Notes: generated from the letters alone by a model not told the origin. Positions 8,455 to 16,892 are shown, numbered from the stretch's first letter. The stretch is DNA of 64,000 nucleotides from Limnohabitans sp. 2KL-51 (GCF_003063645.1 NZ_NESJ01000003.1:232798-296797); one strand, 5' to 3'. A program made the numbers and translations.

Positions 8455-8904
8455 ATGAACACATTTTTGATCCCCCGCGCAGCTGCCCTGTCCCTGGTGT
8501 TGCTGGCCTGCACGCCCACTTGGGCCCAAAACACCGTCACCGCAGCTGCCGCGCAAGAGCCTGGCGCGCAACTCACGGCCTCAGGCATGGTCTACCGCTC
8601 CCTCAAAGACGGCACCGGTGCCAGCCCCAAAGCCTCAGACACCGTCAAAGTTCATTACCGGGGTACCTTGCCCGACGGCAAAGAGTTCGACAGCTCCTAC
8701 AAACGCAACGAGGCCATCGAGTTCCCCCTGAGCCGCGTCATCCCCTGCTGGACCGAAGGCGTGCAGCTGATGAAGGTCGGCGGCAAAGCCAAGCTGACCT
8801 GCCCGCCTGCTACCGCCTATGGCGATCGCGGCGCGGGTAATGTGATCCCGCCCAAAGCGACCCTGTTGTTCGAGGTCGAGTTGCTGGCCATCAATGGCAA
8901 GTAA
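8455..8904 (+). CDS. FKBP-type peptidyl-prolyl isomerase, exported
   Basis: The 149-residue protein has a cleavable signal peptide (residues 1-23, ending PTWA-QN) and one FKBP domain with VKVHYRGTLPDGKEFDSSY, WTEGVQLMKVGGKAKLTCP and NVIPPKATLLFEVELL. It should assist folding in the periplasm. It lacks the long N-terminal dimerisation domain of FkpA, so it is a minimal FKBP. The start at 8455 gives a proper signal peptide; an upstream in-frame start at 8416 would bury it. Confidence 0.9.
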   Translation: MNTFLIPRAAALSLVLLACTPTWAQNTVTAAAAQEPGAQLTASGMVYRSLKDGTGASPKASDTVKVHYRGTLPDGKEFDSSYKRNEAIEFPLSRVIPCWTEGVQLMKVGGKAKLTCPPATAYGDRGAGNVIPPKATLLFEVELLAINGK

Positions 8905-8960
8905 TCGGCAACTCATCAGCAAGTGAACGATTTTTCAAGCCCCCAGCCACGGAACACCCC

Positions 8961-10139
8961 ATGAAGCGCCAATCAGCCCGCATGGATGCGGTGGACAGCC
9001 CCATCATCCCCACGATCGCCAAGCTGGTGCGCGACAACCCCGGCACCATTTCACTGGGCCAAGGCGTTGTGAACTACGGCCCCCCGGCGCAAGCCGTGGC
9101 CGAGCTCCCAGCGCTCATGGCAGATGGTCAGCTGAACAAATACCAGGCCGTGGGTGGTATCGCCCCCCTGGTGGACCGCTTTCGGCAAAAACTGACCGAC
9201 GAGAACCATGTCCATTGCGGCACCGAGTCGATCGTCATGGTCACGGCGGGCAGCAACATGGCGTTTCTCAACAGCGTGCTGGCCGTGGCCGACCCGGGCG
9301 ACGAATTCATCTTGCCCATGCCGTTTTACTTCAACCAGGAAATGGCCATCCGCATGTGTGGCTGCGTGCCTGTACCCGTGCCCACACACCGCGACTGGAG
9401 CCTGGATGTCGAGGCCCTGGCCGCCGCCATCACCCCCCGTACCCGCGCCATCGTCACCGTCTCGCCCAACAACCCCACTGGCGCGGTGTACAGCGAAGAA
9501 AGCCTGCGCGCCGTCAATGCCTTGTGCGCCCGCTCAGGGCTTTACCACTTCAGCGACGAAGCCTACGAATACTTCACCTACGACGGTGCCCGGCACTTTT
9601 CTCCCGCGTCCATTCCCGGGGCCCAAGGCCACACCCTGTCGTTTTATTCCATGTCCAAAAACTTCGGCATGGCCAGTTGGCGCGTGGGCTATGTGGTGTT
9701 CCCGGCCGACCTGTTTGGGGCCATGAACAAGGTGCAAGACACCAACCTGATCTGCGCCCCGGTGGCCTCGCAATTGCTGGCGCTGCAAGCCCTGCAGCTG
9801 GGCCGCGACTGGGTACAACCCAAAGTGGCCGCCTTGGCCCAAGTTCGAGCACAAGTCAACCAGGCGCTGCAAGGCCTGGGGGATTTGGTCGAATTTCCAA
9901 ATACCCAGGGCGCTTTTTATGTGCTGATGAAGTTGCCTGGCGTGGCCAACCCCATGGCCTTCAACCGCGCCATGACCGAAAAATTTCGCGTGGCCACACT
10001 TCCCGGCTTTGCTTTCGGCCTGAGCGACACGGCCAGCGCCAACTACCAACGCCTGTCTTATGGCGCGCTCGATGCAGCCACTGTGGCCGAAGGTGTTGCC
10101 CGTTATGTGGCAGCGGTCAAGGACTGGTACAAGGCCTGA
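8961..10139 (+). CDS. class I/II aminotransferase (PLP)
   Basis: The 392-residue fold-type I enzyme has the PLP lysine in SMSKNFGMASWRVGY at about K233, the NNPTG motif (VSPNNPTGAVY) near 175 and the C-terminal arginine region near 370. It transfers amino groups between an amino acid and a 2-oxo acid; substrate specificity cannot be read from the sequence. It follows the FKBP gene after 56 bases and precedes the cupin gene by 60, so the three may form a loose operon. Confidence 0.88.
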   Translation: MKRQSARMDAVDSPIIPTIAKLVRDNPGTISLGQGVVNYGPPAQAVAELPALMADGQLNKYQAVGGIAPLVDRFRQKLTDENHVHCGTESIVMVTAGSNMAFLNSVLAVADPGDEFILPMPFYFNQEMAIRMCGCVPVPVPTHRDWSLDVEALAAAITPRTRAIVTVSPNNPTGAVYSEESLRAVNALCARSGLYHFSDEAYEYFTYDGARHFSPASIPGAQGHTLSFYSMSKNFGMASWRVGYVVFPADLFGAMNKVQDTNLICAPVASQLLALQALQLGRDWVQPKVAALAQVRAQVNQALQGLGDLVEFPNTQGAFYVLMKLPGVANPMAFNRAMTEKFRVATLPGFAFGLSDTASANYQRLSYGALDAATVAEGVARYVAAVKDWYKA

Positions 10140-10199
10140 GCCGCACGGTCTGCACCCGTCCGAATCTCCCCACTTTTTCATCCCTCACCAGAAACACCT

Positions 10200-10478
10200 A
10201 TGACCACACCCACCCTCGAAAGCTTCACCGCCCAATCCCTGGATGAAGGCTTTGACGAAATCATCGTGCGCGAGTGGGACGCCAACCTGAAGCTCGACAC
10301 CCACACCCACCCTTTTGATGTGAGCGCATATGTAGCGCGTGGTGAATATTGGTTAACCTTGGGCGCCGAGGTCAAACACCTCCAGGCGGGTGATTTTTTC
10401 CGCCTGGCCCGCGATGTCCCGCACGCTGAACTGTACGGCTCCGAAGGCGCCACCGTGTGGGTGGCCCGGGCCAACTGA
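10200..10478 (+). CDS. small single-domain cupin
   Basis: The 92-residue protein is a minimal cupin barrel. THTHPFDVSAYVARGEYWL supplies the two metal-binding histidines of motif 1 and its glycine turn, and GDFFRLARDVPHAELYG corresponds to motif 2 with its histidine. Such proteins may be metal-dependent enzymes or binding modules. No partner suggests a substrate beyond the aminotransferase directly upstream. The 100 bases after the stop, up to the convergent DUF1883 gene, show no further feature. Confidence 0.8.
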   Translation: MTTPTLESFTAQSLDEGFDEIIVREWDANLKLDTHTHPFDVSAYVARGEYWLTLGAEVKHLQAGDFFRLARDVPHAELYGSEGATVWVARAN

Positions 10479-10578
10479 AGCACGGTAAAGACCAGAACTT
10501 GGCTGGTCCAAGGTGATGCCCACTCTGTAGACCCATCCAGGACATACACAAGGCACATTGGCCAGCGTCAGTCCCCGC

Positions 10579-10851
10579 TCAGCCTTCGATGATTTTCACC
10601 GTTGCACCGAAGGAGCCCGAGCTTTGCAATCCTTGGGTGTCCACTGCAAGATGCCAATGGCCCAAAGTGGGGATTTGAAGTCGCACAGCGGTTTGCCGCA
10701 CCACACCACCTGTGTAGATGTGTTTGACACCCTTTTTGTAATTGGCAAAATTGAGATCGTCCATGAGCCGAACATTCGACGGGTTCGTCAGGGTCACCTC
10801 GACAATTTCGCCAATTTGCCTGAAGCCTAAGTCTTTGTAAATGAATTGCAT
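10579..10851 (-). CDS. DUF1883 domain protein
   Basis: The 90-residue protein beginning MQFIYKDLGF matches the DUF1883 pattern: VEVTLTNPSNVRLMDDLNF, NYKKGVKHIYTGGVV, then PTLGHWHLAVDTQG near the end. It looks like a compact beta-sandwich. DUF1883 domains also occur fused to TIR domains, but no partner is present here. The frame is open upstream to 10968, but that stretch is Cys-rich and lacks family similarity, so the ATG at 10851 is used. The region upstream (about 10965-11020) is very A+T-rich, likely promoter DNA. Confidence 0.75.
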   Translation of the reverse strand: MQFIYKDLGFRQIGEIVEVTLTNPSNVRLMDDLNFANYKKGVKHIYTGGVVRQTAVRLQIPTLGHWHLAVDTQGLQSSGSFGATVKIIEG

Positions 10852-11077
10852 CTTTGCCGATCGGTGAATGGGCTTGATCCAAACTGACCGCGCCACACAA
10901 CAAGCGCGACCCTTGCGGGCAGACGGGAAAAAGCAAGATATGGAAGAACAGCTTTCAAAATTGTCCATTAAATTTTAATTTTTTATTATTTATTTCAAAT
11001 ATTTTATTTTCTCAGGAACGGAATATCAAGAAGTAGCTGGTCGGGCTTCTTGTTGGATCGACCCTGGTTCACCATTT

Positions 11078-12439
11078 TTATGAGAGCTTTTGCGATGCGT
11101 TTTTTGGGTACCGCAAGGTCACCATCAAACCACCCAAATCAGCGGATTTTCCCACTTGCACATCAATGCGCTGCAATACCGCAATGTGCCTCACGATGGA
11201 CCAGCCCAAGCCGCTGCCCGTGGCCAACGTACCCAGCACGCGGAAAAAGCGCTCGCCCAATTGGGCCAAGTCGTCGGCTGACAAGCCGGGGCCGCTGTCT
11301 TGCACGGTGACTTCCGTTTGGCCGCTTTCCAAGCGCTGCGCTTGAATGCGCACCGTTGCGCCTTCGGGGCTGTAGCGCAAGGCATTGTCAACAAGGTTAC
11401 GCAGCAAGATAAGCCACAACGTGCTTTGGCCCTTGATCTGCAAGGGCTCGGGCGCCAACAGCTCAAGGGTTTGGCCGCGTCGCAGGGCTTCGGGCGTGAG
11501 ATTGGCCAAGATGTGTTGTGCCAACTGGTCTAGGCGAAACGGCTCAGAAGCCACGTCTTGCGGGCCCTCCACACGGGCCAAGGTCAGCAGCTGTTCGACC
11601 AAGCGCGAAGCGCGGTCACAACCCATCAAGGTGCCTTGCAGCGCTTGCCGGCGCACCTCCTCATTGGTGGCCTCGCTCAACGCCACTTGGGCTTGGGCGC
11701 GGATGGCGGCAATGGGTGTGCGCAGCTCATGCGCAGCATCGGCGGTGAAGCGGCGCTCGGTTTCCATGCGCAGGGCCAGACGTTGTAGCAAGTCGTTGAG
11801 TGCGTTCAAAAGAGGCTGCACTTCTTGTGGGGTCTCGGGCAAGCTGACAGGCTCTAGCGTTTGGGTGTCGCGCTGTAACAGCACTTGGCGCAATCGCTGC
11901 AACGGCTGTAGACCCGAGCGCACGTTCCACCACAACCCGATCAGCAACAGCGGCAGCGCAAGTGTGAGCGGCGGCAAAAAGCCGCGCAGCACCGCCCACA
12001 AAATCTCGTCGCGACTGTCCTCCCGCTCGGCCACATAAATTTGTACATCTTTGCTTCGGCCCGGCGCAGCAAAGATGCGCCACGATTTGCCGTCGGCCAA
12101 AGTGAGTGTCTCGAACCCTTGCGTGTGATTCGCCATGGGCGTGTGCGCCACGTTGGGCGAGTGCATGACCAAGCGGCCTTCGTCAAACACTTGGTAGGCC
12201 ACGCGATTGGCGTACTTGTGCAAGGTAGGCGCGTCGAACAAAGGCTCGTCATCGTCAGGCGTGGCGTTTTGTTGCACCACCAGCAAGGCGGCCGATTGGG
12301 CCAAGTGAGCATCCAAAAGCTCATCTACTTCATGCTGGGCCTCGTAGCCCACGAAAGCAGCGGTGCCCATCCACACCACCAACACCGCGCCCAAGGTGCG
12401 GGTGAGCAAACGTTGCTGCAAAGAAAATTTGGGTGGCAT
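11078..12439 (-). CDS. QseC-like sensor histidine kinase
   Basis: The protein (453 residues from this start) has two membrane spans, about 16-36 and 152-172, around a roughly 115-residue periplasmic sensor region. A linker leads to the kinase core: H-box AAHELRTPIAAIRAQ with the phosphorylated His near 235, N-box NLVDNALRYSPEG, and G-boxes DSGPGLS and GSGLGWSIV. The order matches the QseC/PmrB group. A TTG at 12460 overlapping the regulator stop is an alternative start; the ATG at 12439 follows AAGGACGAG. It should phosphorylate the adjacent regulator, and its linkage to the SHP/DHC/cytochrome b genes suggests a redox or NO/O2-related signal (inference). Confidence 0.88.
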   Translation of the reverse strand: MPPKFSLQQRLLTRTLGAVLVVWMGTAAFVGYEAQHEVDELLDAHLAQSAALLVVQQNATPDDDEPLFDAPTLHKYANRVAYQVFDEGRLVMHSPNVAHTPMANHTQGFETLTLADGKSWRIFAAPGRSKDVQIYVAEREDSRDEILWAVLRGFLPPLTLALPLLLIGLWWNVRSGLQPLQRLRQVLLQRDTQTLEPVSLPETPQEVQPLLNALNDLLQRLALRMETERRFTADAAHELRTPIAAIRAQAQVALSEATNEEVRRQALQGTLMGCDRASRLVEQLLTLARVEGPQDVASEPFRLDQLAQHILANLTPEALRRGQTLELLAPEPLQIKGQSTLWLILLRNLVDNALRYSPEGATVRIQAQRLESGQTEVTVQDSGPGLSADDLAQLGERFFRVLGTLATGSGLGWSIVRHIAVLQRIDVQVGKSADLGGLMVTLRYPKNASQKLS

Positions 12440-12456
12440 GACTTTCAACTCGTCCT

Positions 12457-13113
12457 TCAAGGCATGACGATGTAACCCACACCGCGCACGGTATCGATCA
12501 GGCCCGCACCCATTTTTCGGCGCAAGTGGTGAATGTGAACTTCGATGGTGTTGCTCTCCACCTCGTGGCCCCAGCGGTACAGGTGTTGCTCTAGCTGTTC
12601 GCGTGACAAAACACGCCCTGCGTTAAGCAACAAAGCTTTCAGCAAATCGAACTCGCGGGTGGACAGGCTGATGACTTCGCCATCGCGGCTGACTTGGCGT
12701 GCGCTAGGGTCCATCACCACATCGCGCAGTTGCAATGTGGTTTGTGTTTTGCCGTGAGCGCGACGCACCAAGGCATGCAAACGGGCGGCGAGCTCGTCCA
12801 AGTCCACGGGCTTCACCACATAGTCGTCAGCGCCGAGGTTGAGCCCTTCGATGCGCTGGGCTACGGCATCACGCGCGGTCAGCACCAATACCGGGGTGTT
12901 GATGCCACGCGCACGCACCGCCTTTAATGAAGCCAAGCCGTCTTGGCGCGGCAGACCAATGTCAAGCACAGCGGCTTGGTGCTGGGCACTTAGCAGTTCA
13001 CGCTCGGCGGCGACGCCGTCGCGCACCCAGTCCACCTGAAAACCGCGCTGATCTAAGCCCGCACGCAAGCCGCTGCCCAGCAGCTCGTCATCCTCGGCCA
13101 GAAGTATTCGCAT
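12457..13113 (-). CDS. QseB-like OmpR-family response regulator
   Basis: The 218-residue protein has a receiver domain with acidic pocket E7-D8-D9, phospho-acceptor D51 in AVLDIGLP and Lys in DYVVKPVD, then a winged-helix output domain ending HIHHLRRKMG and RGVGYIVMP. Sequence style places it with QseB/PmrA/BasR. These regulators bind two CTTAA-type half-sites spaced by 5 bases; two such sites occur at 14594-14653. A GTG at 13119 is possible, but the ATG at 13113 gives the standard MRILLAEDD start. It overlaps the cytochrome b gene by 26 bases. Confidence 0.92.
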   Translation of the reverse strand: MRILLAEDDELLGSGLRAGLDQRGFQVDWVRDGVAAERELLSAQHQAAVLDIGLPRQDGLASLKAVRARGINTPVLVLTARDAVAQRIEGLNLGADDYVVKPVDLDELAARLHALVRRAHGKTQTTLQLRDVVMDPSARQVSRDGEVISLSTREFDLLKALLLNAGRVLSREQLEQHLYRWGHEVESNTIEVHIHHLRRKMGAGLIDTVRGVGYIVMP

Positions 13114-13696
13114 AGCCACGCCACATTGGTCGCAGAGCTTGTGGACCGCGCCACACGCGCAGCATCACCACCAACCCCACATGGATGCACACCACAGCCA
13201 TGGCCACGTTTCCCAATCCCTCGTGCAGCTCTTGCAGGGCATCGTTCAACCAACCATCGCCTAAAAGTTGATTGTAAGTAGCCCACCCGCTGGCAATGGC
13301 CACCGTGCAAAATACATAGATGCACAGAACCGCAGCGCTCAGCACCCAGCTGCTGGCCCCTACCCAAAAGTTGCGGCTTAGCCATTCGCCCTGCTTGAAT
13401 TTGTTGAGCCACACGCGCCACATGGCGACGCGACGCAACAACAAACCCCAGCGTGCAGACGCAGGCCCCGCCCACCCCCACACCAACCTAAATGCCAGCA
13501 CTGCTGCCAAGCAGTAGCCGCTGTACACATGCACCAAGCGCCAGTACTCCGACTCGGATGTGACATAAGAAATGAGGAATGCCAAGGCCATGCTGGCGTG
13601 GGCCATGCGTGTACCCAAATCGACCACGGTCTTGCGCTTCTTGGGCATGGGCGATGACAAGTCTATGTGAATGGGGCTCAAAACGCTGTTGATCAT
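13088..13696 (-). CDS. cytochrome b561-like membrane protein
   Basis: The 202-residue protein has four membrane helices and four histidines placed like b-heme ligands in the helices: H33, H56, H158 and H172. This matches prokaryotic cytochrome b561 / Ni-Fe-hydrogenase-type cytochrome b, a quinol-linked electron carrier. Its start overlaps the stop of the diheme cytochrome gene (ATGA), so translation is coupled. In known SHP loci this protein passes electrons from the membrane to DHC and then SHP. A terminal basic segment follows the last helix. Confidence 0.88.
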   Translation of the reverse strand: MINSVLSPIHIDLSSPMPKKRKTVVDLGTRMAHASMALAFLISYVTSESEYWRLVHVYSGYCLAAVLAFRLVWGWAGPASARWGLLLRRVAMWRVWLNKFKQGEWLSRNFWVGASSWVLSAAVLCIYVFCTVAIASGWATYNQLLGDGWLNDALQELHEGLGNVAMAVVCIHVGLVVMLRVWRGPQALRPMWRGYANTSGRG

Positions 13697-14163
13697 TTAG
13701 GAATCCTCACACGGTCGTCTTCAAAATTGCCTTGCGCAGCATCGCCGTGGCACGCCGCGCAGTTGGCGGAGCTTTTGATGGAAGCACGTTTGAACGTGGC
13801 AGCGCTTACCTCACGGTGCTTGCGCTCAAACCATGCCGCACGTGTGATGCGATCTTGTGGTGGATCTTCTCGCGCACGCTTGCCCTGACCGCCATAGGTT
13901 TGCAACCAGGTGTCGATTTGCTTTTGCGTGGCCGCATCGAGCGAGGCGTCGCTGCCGTAATGTTTTTCGAGGCCACTCATCACGCGCTGCCAGGATGCTT
14001 TGGACAACAAGTTGGGCGGAAAAGCCAAGTGGCAGCCTCCGCACTCTTGGGTGTACACCGCGGGTGGTGTGGGGCCTTTGTAACTGTCGGCCCAAACGGG
14101 TGCAGCTGCCAGCAAGCTGGCGGCTAGCACGCTGCGCATGAGGTGTATGAAACGTGTATGCAT
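13693..14163 (-). CDS. diheme cytochrome c (DHC type)
   Basis: The 156-residue periplasmic protein has a signal peptide (about 1-25, ending PVWA-DS) and two heme-binding motifs, CGGCH at 41-45 and CAACH at 135-139. The block PPQDRITRAAWFERKHREV near 101-119 is typical of the DHC family described as the electron donor of SHP. The start at 14163 is chosen because it gives a clean signal peptide; an upstream in-frame start at 14196 would overlap the SHP gene end. The stop overlaps the start of the cytochrome b gene. Confidence 0.9.
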   Translation of the reverse strand: MHTRFIHLMRSVLAASLLAAAPVWADSYKGPTPPAVYTQECGGCHLAFPPNLLSKASWQRVMSGLEKHYGSDASLDAATQKQIDTWLQTYGGQGKRAREDPPQDRITRAAWFERKHREVSAATFKRASIKSSANCAACHGDAAQGNFEDDRVRIPK

Positions 14164-14174
14164 ATCAGGTCCTC

Positions 14175-14555
14175 TCAACGCAATGAAATCAACCAAGCCA
14201 ACACATCGGCTTTTTCAGCGGCGGTGCATTCACGCACCAGCACATCTTTGCAATTGCGGCGAAACCACTTTTCGGCCTTGGCGCTGTCGGTAAAGCGCTT
14301 CGCGTTGGCCGCCGGCGCAAGCGGCTCAATGGCTTTGTCGGTGCTGGCATGACGCCCACCCAGCATTAGCGACTTGCCGTGGCAGCTGGTGCACTGCCAC
14401 TCTTGGCCATGGCTGGCTTTGAAGAACGCTTCACCCTTGGAAGCATTGGCAGGATGCCCCGCTTGCGCGGTATAGCCCGCCAGCAAATCGGCAGGCGTGG
14501 CGGCCATCGCTTGAAACGATGCAAAGAGCAGGAGCATGAATAACTTTTGCAGCAT
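14175..14555 (-). CDS. SHP-type cytochrome c (DUF1924)
   Basis: The 126-residue protein has a signal peptide (1-19) and a single CTSCH heme site at 55-59. Near the C-terminus RRNCKDVLVREC supplies N101 with C102 and C110. In Rhodobacter sphaeroides SHP an Asn is the unusual sixth heme ligand and a nearby disulfide has been described, so N101 and the two Cys are likely equivalents (family knowledge plus inference). SHP binds small ligands such as O2 and NO. The gene is first in a minus-strand operon with DHC, cytochrome b and the QseBC-like pair. Confidence 0.88.
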   Translation of the reverse strand: MLQKLFMLLLFASFQAMAATPADLLAGYTAQAGHPANASKGEAFFKASHGQEWQCTSCHGKSLMLGGRHASTDKAIEPLAPAANAKRFTDSAKAEKWFRRNCKDVLVRECTAAEKADVLAWLISLR

Positions 14556-14593
14556 GGTTGTGTGCCTTTCAAAACCAATGCTAGTCAGCGCGT

Positions 14594-14610
14594 CTTAGGG
14601 TTTTCTTAAG
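14594..14610 (+). promoter_or_regulatory. PmrA/QseB-type box 1
   Basis: CTTAGG-N5-CTTAAG on the plus strand. This matches the published CTTAA-N5-CTTAA type direct-repeat site of PmrA/QseB regulators with one changed base. It lies between the SHP gene and the divergent DUF5666 lipoprotein gene. Confidence 0.55.
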
Positions 14611-14636
14611 ACATGAGTGACGAGCCTTGGAAGTGT

Positions 14637-14653
14637 CTTAAGGCTTTCTTAAT
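14637..14653 (+). promoter_or_regulatory. PmrA/QseB-type box 2
   Basis: CTTAAG-N5-CTTAAT, a full match to the site type, in the same orientation as box 1 and exactly 43 bases from it (about four helical turns). It lies 44 bases before the probable start of the DUF5666 gene. The likely ligand is the QseB-like regulator encoded at 12457. Confidence 0.65.
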
Positions 14654-14697
14654 GTGAGGAGCGCAGACTTTCACCATCCTTTATGGATGGAGTTCGC

Positions 14698-16056
14698 ATG
14701 ACACACCCCCGCCTTCAACCCAAACTTCTTGCACTGCTCATGGCCGTTGCAGGCCTCTTGTCTGCCTGTGGGGGCGGGGGAGGCAGCAGCAGCAATACCA
14801 CCACGCCCACGGCAGCCACGCTCAACTCGGGCACCATCAGCGGACTGGGCTCCATCGTCGTGAACGGTGTGCGCTACGAAACTGTGGGCTCACAGGTTCT
14901 AGATTCAGACGATGGCAACACGGCCATCACCACCCCACTGCGCATTGGCATGACGGTGAGCGTTGAACAAAGCGGCACCGACGCATTGACCCTGCGTCCA
15001 ATTGCAGGAAAAATTTTGGTGCAAAGCGGCATCAAAGGCGTGGCGAACTACACAGGCTCAACCCTGACCGTGGCCGGCATGCCCGTCATCACTGACAAAT
15101 CCACCATCTTACTGAACACCACTGGAGCTGTGACCAGCTTGGCTGCCCTGAACAACCAAGCTGTGGAGGTTTATGGTTTGCCACAAGCCGATGGTTCTTT
15201 TTTAGCCACCTTGGTTGAAGCTGAAACGGGCTTGGTCAATGTGCAAGTCGTGGGCACCGTGCAAAGCATGGACTCCACCGCAAAGACCTTGGTGCTGGGC
15301 ACAACAACCGCGCCCATCACGGTGAACTACGCCAGCATCACCCCACCCAGCGGCTTAGCGACAGGGGCCGTGATTGCTGTGAGGGCGTCTACCAACTCCA
15401 CGGCCAGCACATATGCAGCCAGCAGCCTGCAAATTCGCAGCGGCACGGCCAGCACCTACGCCAGCTATGCCAGCAACTACAGCGGCACCACTCGCGTGAA
15501 CAACGAACGCAATGAGTTGTACGGCGCAGTGTCAGACAAAACCTTGATTTCAAGCGGCGGCAACGTCACGGGTTGCACCTTAAAGATTCAAGGCATTCAA
15601 GTTCAGGCAACCAGCCCTGCCCTGTGCGCCAGCGTTACCAACGGCACCTACGTCGAAGCCAAAGGCACACTGAGCAACGGCGTGCTGGTTGCAACAAAAA
15701 TCGAATTTGAAGGCAGCCAAAGCAATGGCTATGCAGACGATTGGAACGACAACGACTCGGACGGTTTACATCACCGAAGCTTGTCACCCCTCAGCACGCC
15801 GACTGAGATTCAGACCTCACGCAGCTTTGAAATGTATGCCTCACTCAACTGCTCTGCTGTGAATGTGGGCTGCACGCTTACGAACGGTGCCGTCACCTAC
15901 ACAGCTGATATGTCTTCGGCTTATTGGGATGAGCATCAACCCATCATCAGTGGCTATGTCGAAGCCAAGGGCTATTTGACAGGCAACACCTTCAAGGTCA
16001 GCAAGATCGAATCCAAAGACCGTCGCTATGGCAACGGCTATGGCGACGATGACTAA
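14698..16056 (+). CDS. DUF5666 lipoprotein
   Basis: The 452-residue protein has a lipoprotein signal (LLALLMAVAGLLSAC) and then a Gly/Ser/Thr-rich spacer. Several DUF5666-like beta repeats follow, recognisable from GTISGLGSIVVNGVRYET near 40 and the recurring G-x-V-x-S-x-x-x-x-x-L-x-V pattern. It should be anchored in the envelope; function is unknown. The ATG at 14698 has GGAG five bases upstream and is preferred to the ATG at 14683. Two PmrA/QseB-type boxes sit just upstream, so the QseB-like regulator probably controls it. The C-terminus is Asp/Gly-rich (YGNGYGDDD). Confidence 0.8.
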   Translation: MTHPRLQPKLLALLMAVAGLLSACGGGGGSSSNTTTPTAATLNSGTISGLGSIVVNGVRYETVGSQVLDSDDGNTAITTPLRIGMTVSVEQSGTDALTLRPIAGKILVQSGIKGVANYTGSTLTVAGMPVITDKSTILLNTTGAVTSLAALNNQAVEVYGLPQADGSFLATLVEAETGLVNVQVVGTVQSMDSTAKTLVLGTTTAPITVNYASITPPSGLATGAVIAVRASTNSTASTYAASSLQIRSGTASTYASYASNYSGTTRVNNERNELYGAVSDKTLISSGGNVTGCTLKIQGIQVQATSPALCASVTNGTYVEAKGTLSNGVLVATKIEFEGSQSNGYADDWNDNDSDGLHHRSLSPLSTPTEIQTSRSFEMYASLNCSAVNVGCTLTNGAVTYTADMSSAYWDEHQPIISGYVEAKGYLTGNTFKVSKIESKDRRYGNGYGDDD

Positions 16057-16122
16057 TTTTTGTCAAACTTCTTATTAACCATGCGAGGTGAATCGCCCGA
16101 GGTTTCGTGGAGGCCAGTTGGC

Positions 16123-16400
16123 TTAATTTGAGACCTCGGCATCTTTCTTCCGGGCAAGTTGTCGGTCATCGTTCGCAGCAGCTTCAGCAGGTGGCATATG
16201 CCCAATGGCTCTGAGCATTCGGTGATGGTTGAAACATTCCAACCATTCCAAGGTGGCCAGCACAGTGCCTTCTTGGTTTTACAAGGCTTACGGGGGGGCA
16301 ATTCGGCCTTGCAAAGCCCATTGATCGTCTCACCCATAGCGCTGTCGCAGTTGCAACCACGCTGCCTCAAGGGCACAACCCTAGTGCGCCGCAAAAACTA
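16123..16400 (-). pseudogene. IS3-family transposase (OrfB) C-terminal remnant
   Basis: Minus-strand translation gives a decayed version of the IS3-type integrase end. One frame reads CDSAMGETINGLCKAEL, and after a frameshift the next reads TLEWLECFNHHRMLRAIGHM and PPAEAAANDD, ending at a stop at 16123. This corresponds to the intact pattern DNALAETINGLYKAE...LEWVDWFNxRRLLxxIGxxPPAEAE. Only about 90 codons remain and the catalytic DDE start is gone. It lies beside a tRNA cluster, a common insertion neighbourhood. Confidence 0.8.
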
Positions 16401-16414
16401 TGCAAAGTGCAAAT

Positions 16415-16449
16415 AAAAAAACCGTTACTGCGAGCAGTAACGGTTTTTT
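16415..16449. terminator. bidirectional terminator after tRNA-Cys
   Basis: AACCGTTACTGC and its complement form a 12-bp stem around GAGC-type loop bases, flanked by A and T runs on both sides. It terminates the minus-strand tRNA cluster and could also work for plus-strand transcription. Confidence 0.85.
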
Positions 16450-16452
16450 GTT

Positions 16453-16526
16453 TGGAGGCGCGACCCAGAGTCGAACTGGGCTCGACGGATTTGCAATCCG
16501 TTGCATAACCGCTTTGCTATCGCGCC
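16453..16526 (-). tRNA. tRNA-Cys(GCA)
   Basis: The 74-base gene includes CCA. The acceptor stem is GGCGCGA/TCGCGCC, the anticodon GCA lies in ATTGCAAAT, and the T-arm GTTCGACTC is canonical. Confidence 0.97.
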
Positions 16527-16603
16527 ATGGTCAGTCAAGACTGACTAAAACTGATCAATGATGAATCAATGGTTCAAAATTCAACGGGTATTTAAACTTT
16601 GAA

Positions 16604-16679
16604 TGGAGCGGGAAACGAGATTCGAACTCGCGACCTCAACCTTGGCAAGGTTGCGCTCTACCAACTGAGCTATTCCCGC
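16604..16679 (-). tRNA. tRNA-Gly(GCC), copy 1
   Basis: The 76-base gene includes CCA. The acceptor stem starts GCGGGAA, the anticodon GCC lies in CTTGCCAAG, and the T-arm is GTTCGAATC. It differs from the second copy in the T-stem region. Confidence 0.97.
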
Positions 16680-16725
16680 ACATTGAGAAATCATATGAAA
16701 GATGTTGGTACTTCTTTCGGATATT

Positions 16726-16801
16726 TGGAGCGGGAAACGAGGCTCGAACTCGCGACCTCAACCTTGGCAAGGTTGCGCTCTACCAACTGAGCTATTCCCG
16801 C
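16726..16801 (-). tRNA. tRNA-Gly(GCC), copy 2
   Basis: A near-identical tandem copy of the neighbouring tRNA-Gly, starting 122 bases from it, with GTTCGAGCC in the T-arm. It is the most upstream gene of the minus-strand tRNA cluster. Confidence 0.97.
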
Positions 16802-16862
16802 GTATTTCAGTGAACTTGGCATTGTATGCCTTGTCCGCTGCATTGATCAAATTGTAATTCAA

Positions 16863-16892
16863 TTTCAGGCCGACTTGGAGGCGGGCCTGAAA
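16863..16892 (-). terminator. probable lon terminator
   Basis: TTTCAGGCC and GGCCTGAAA form a 9-bp stem just after the lon stop. The T-tract on the minus strand is weak (TTGAATT), so efficiency is uncertain. Confidence 0.5.
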
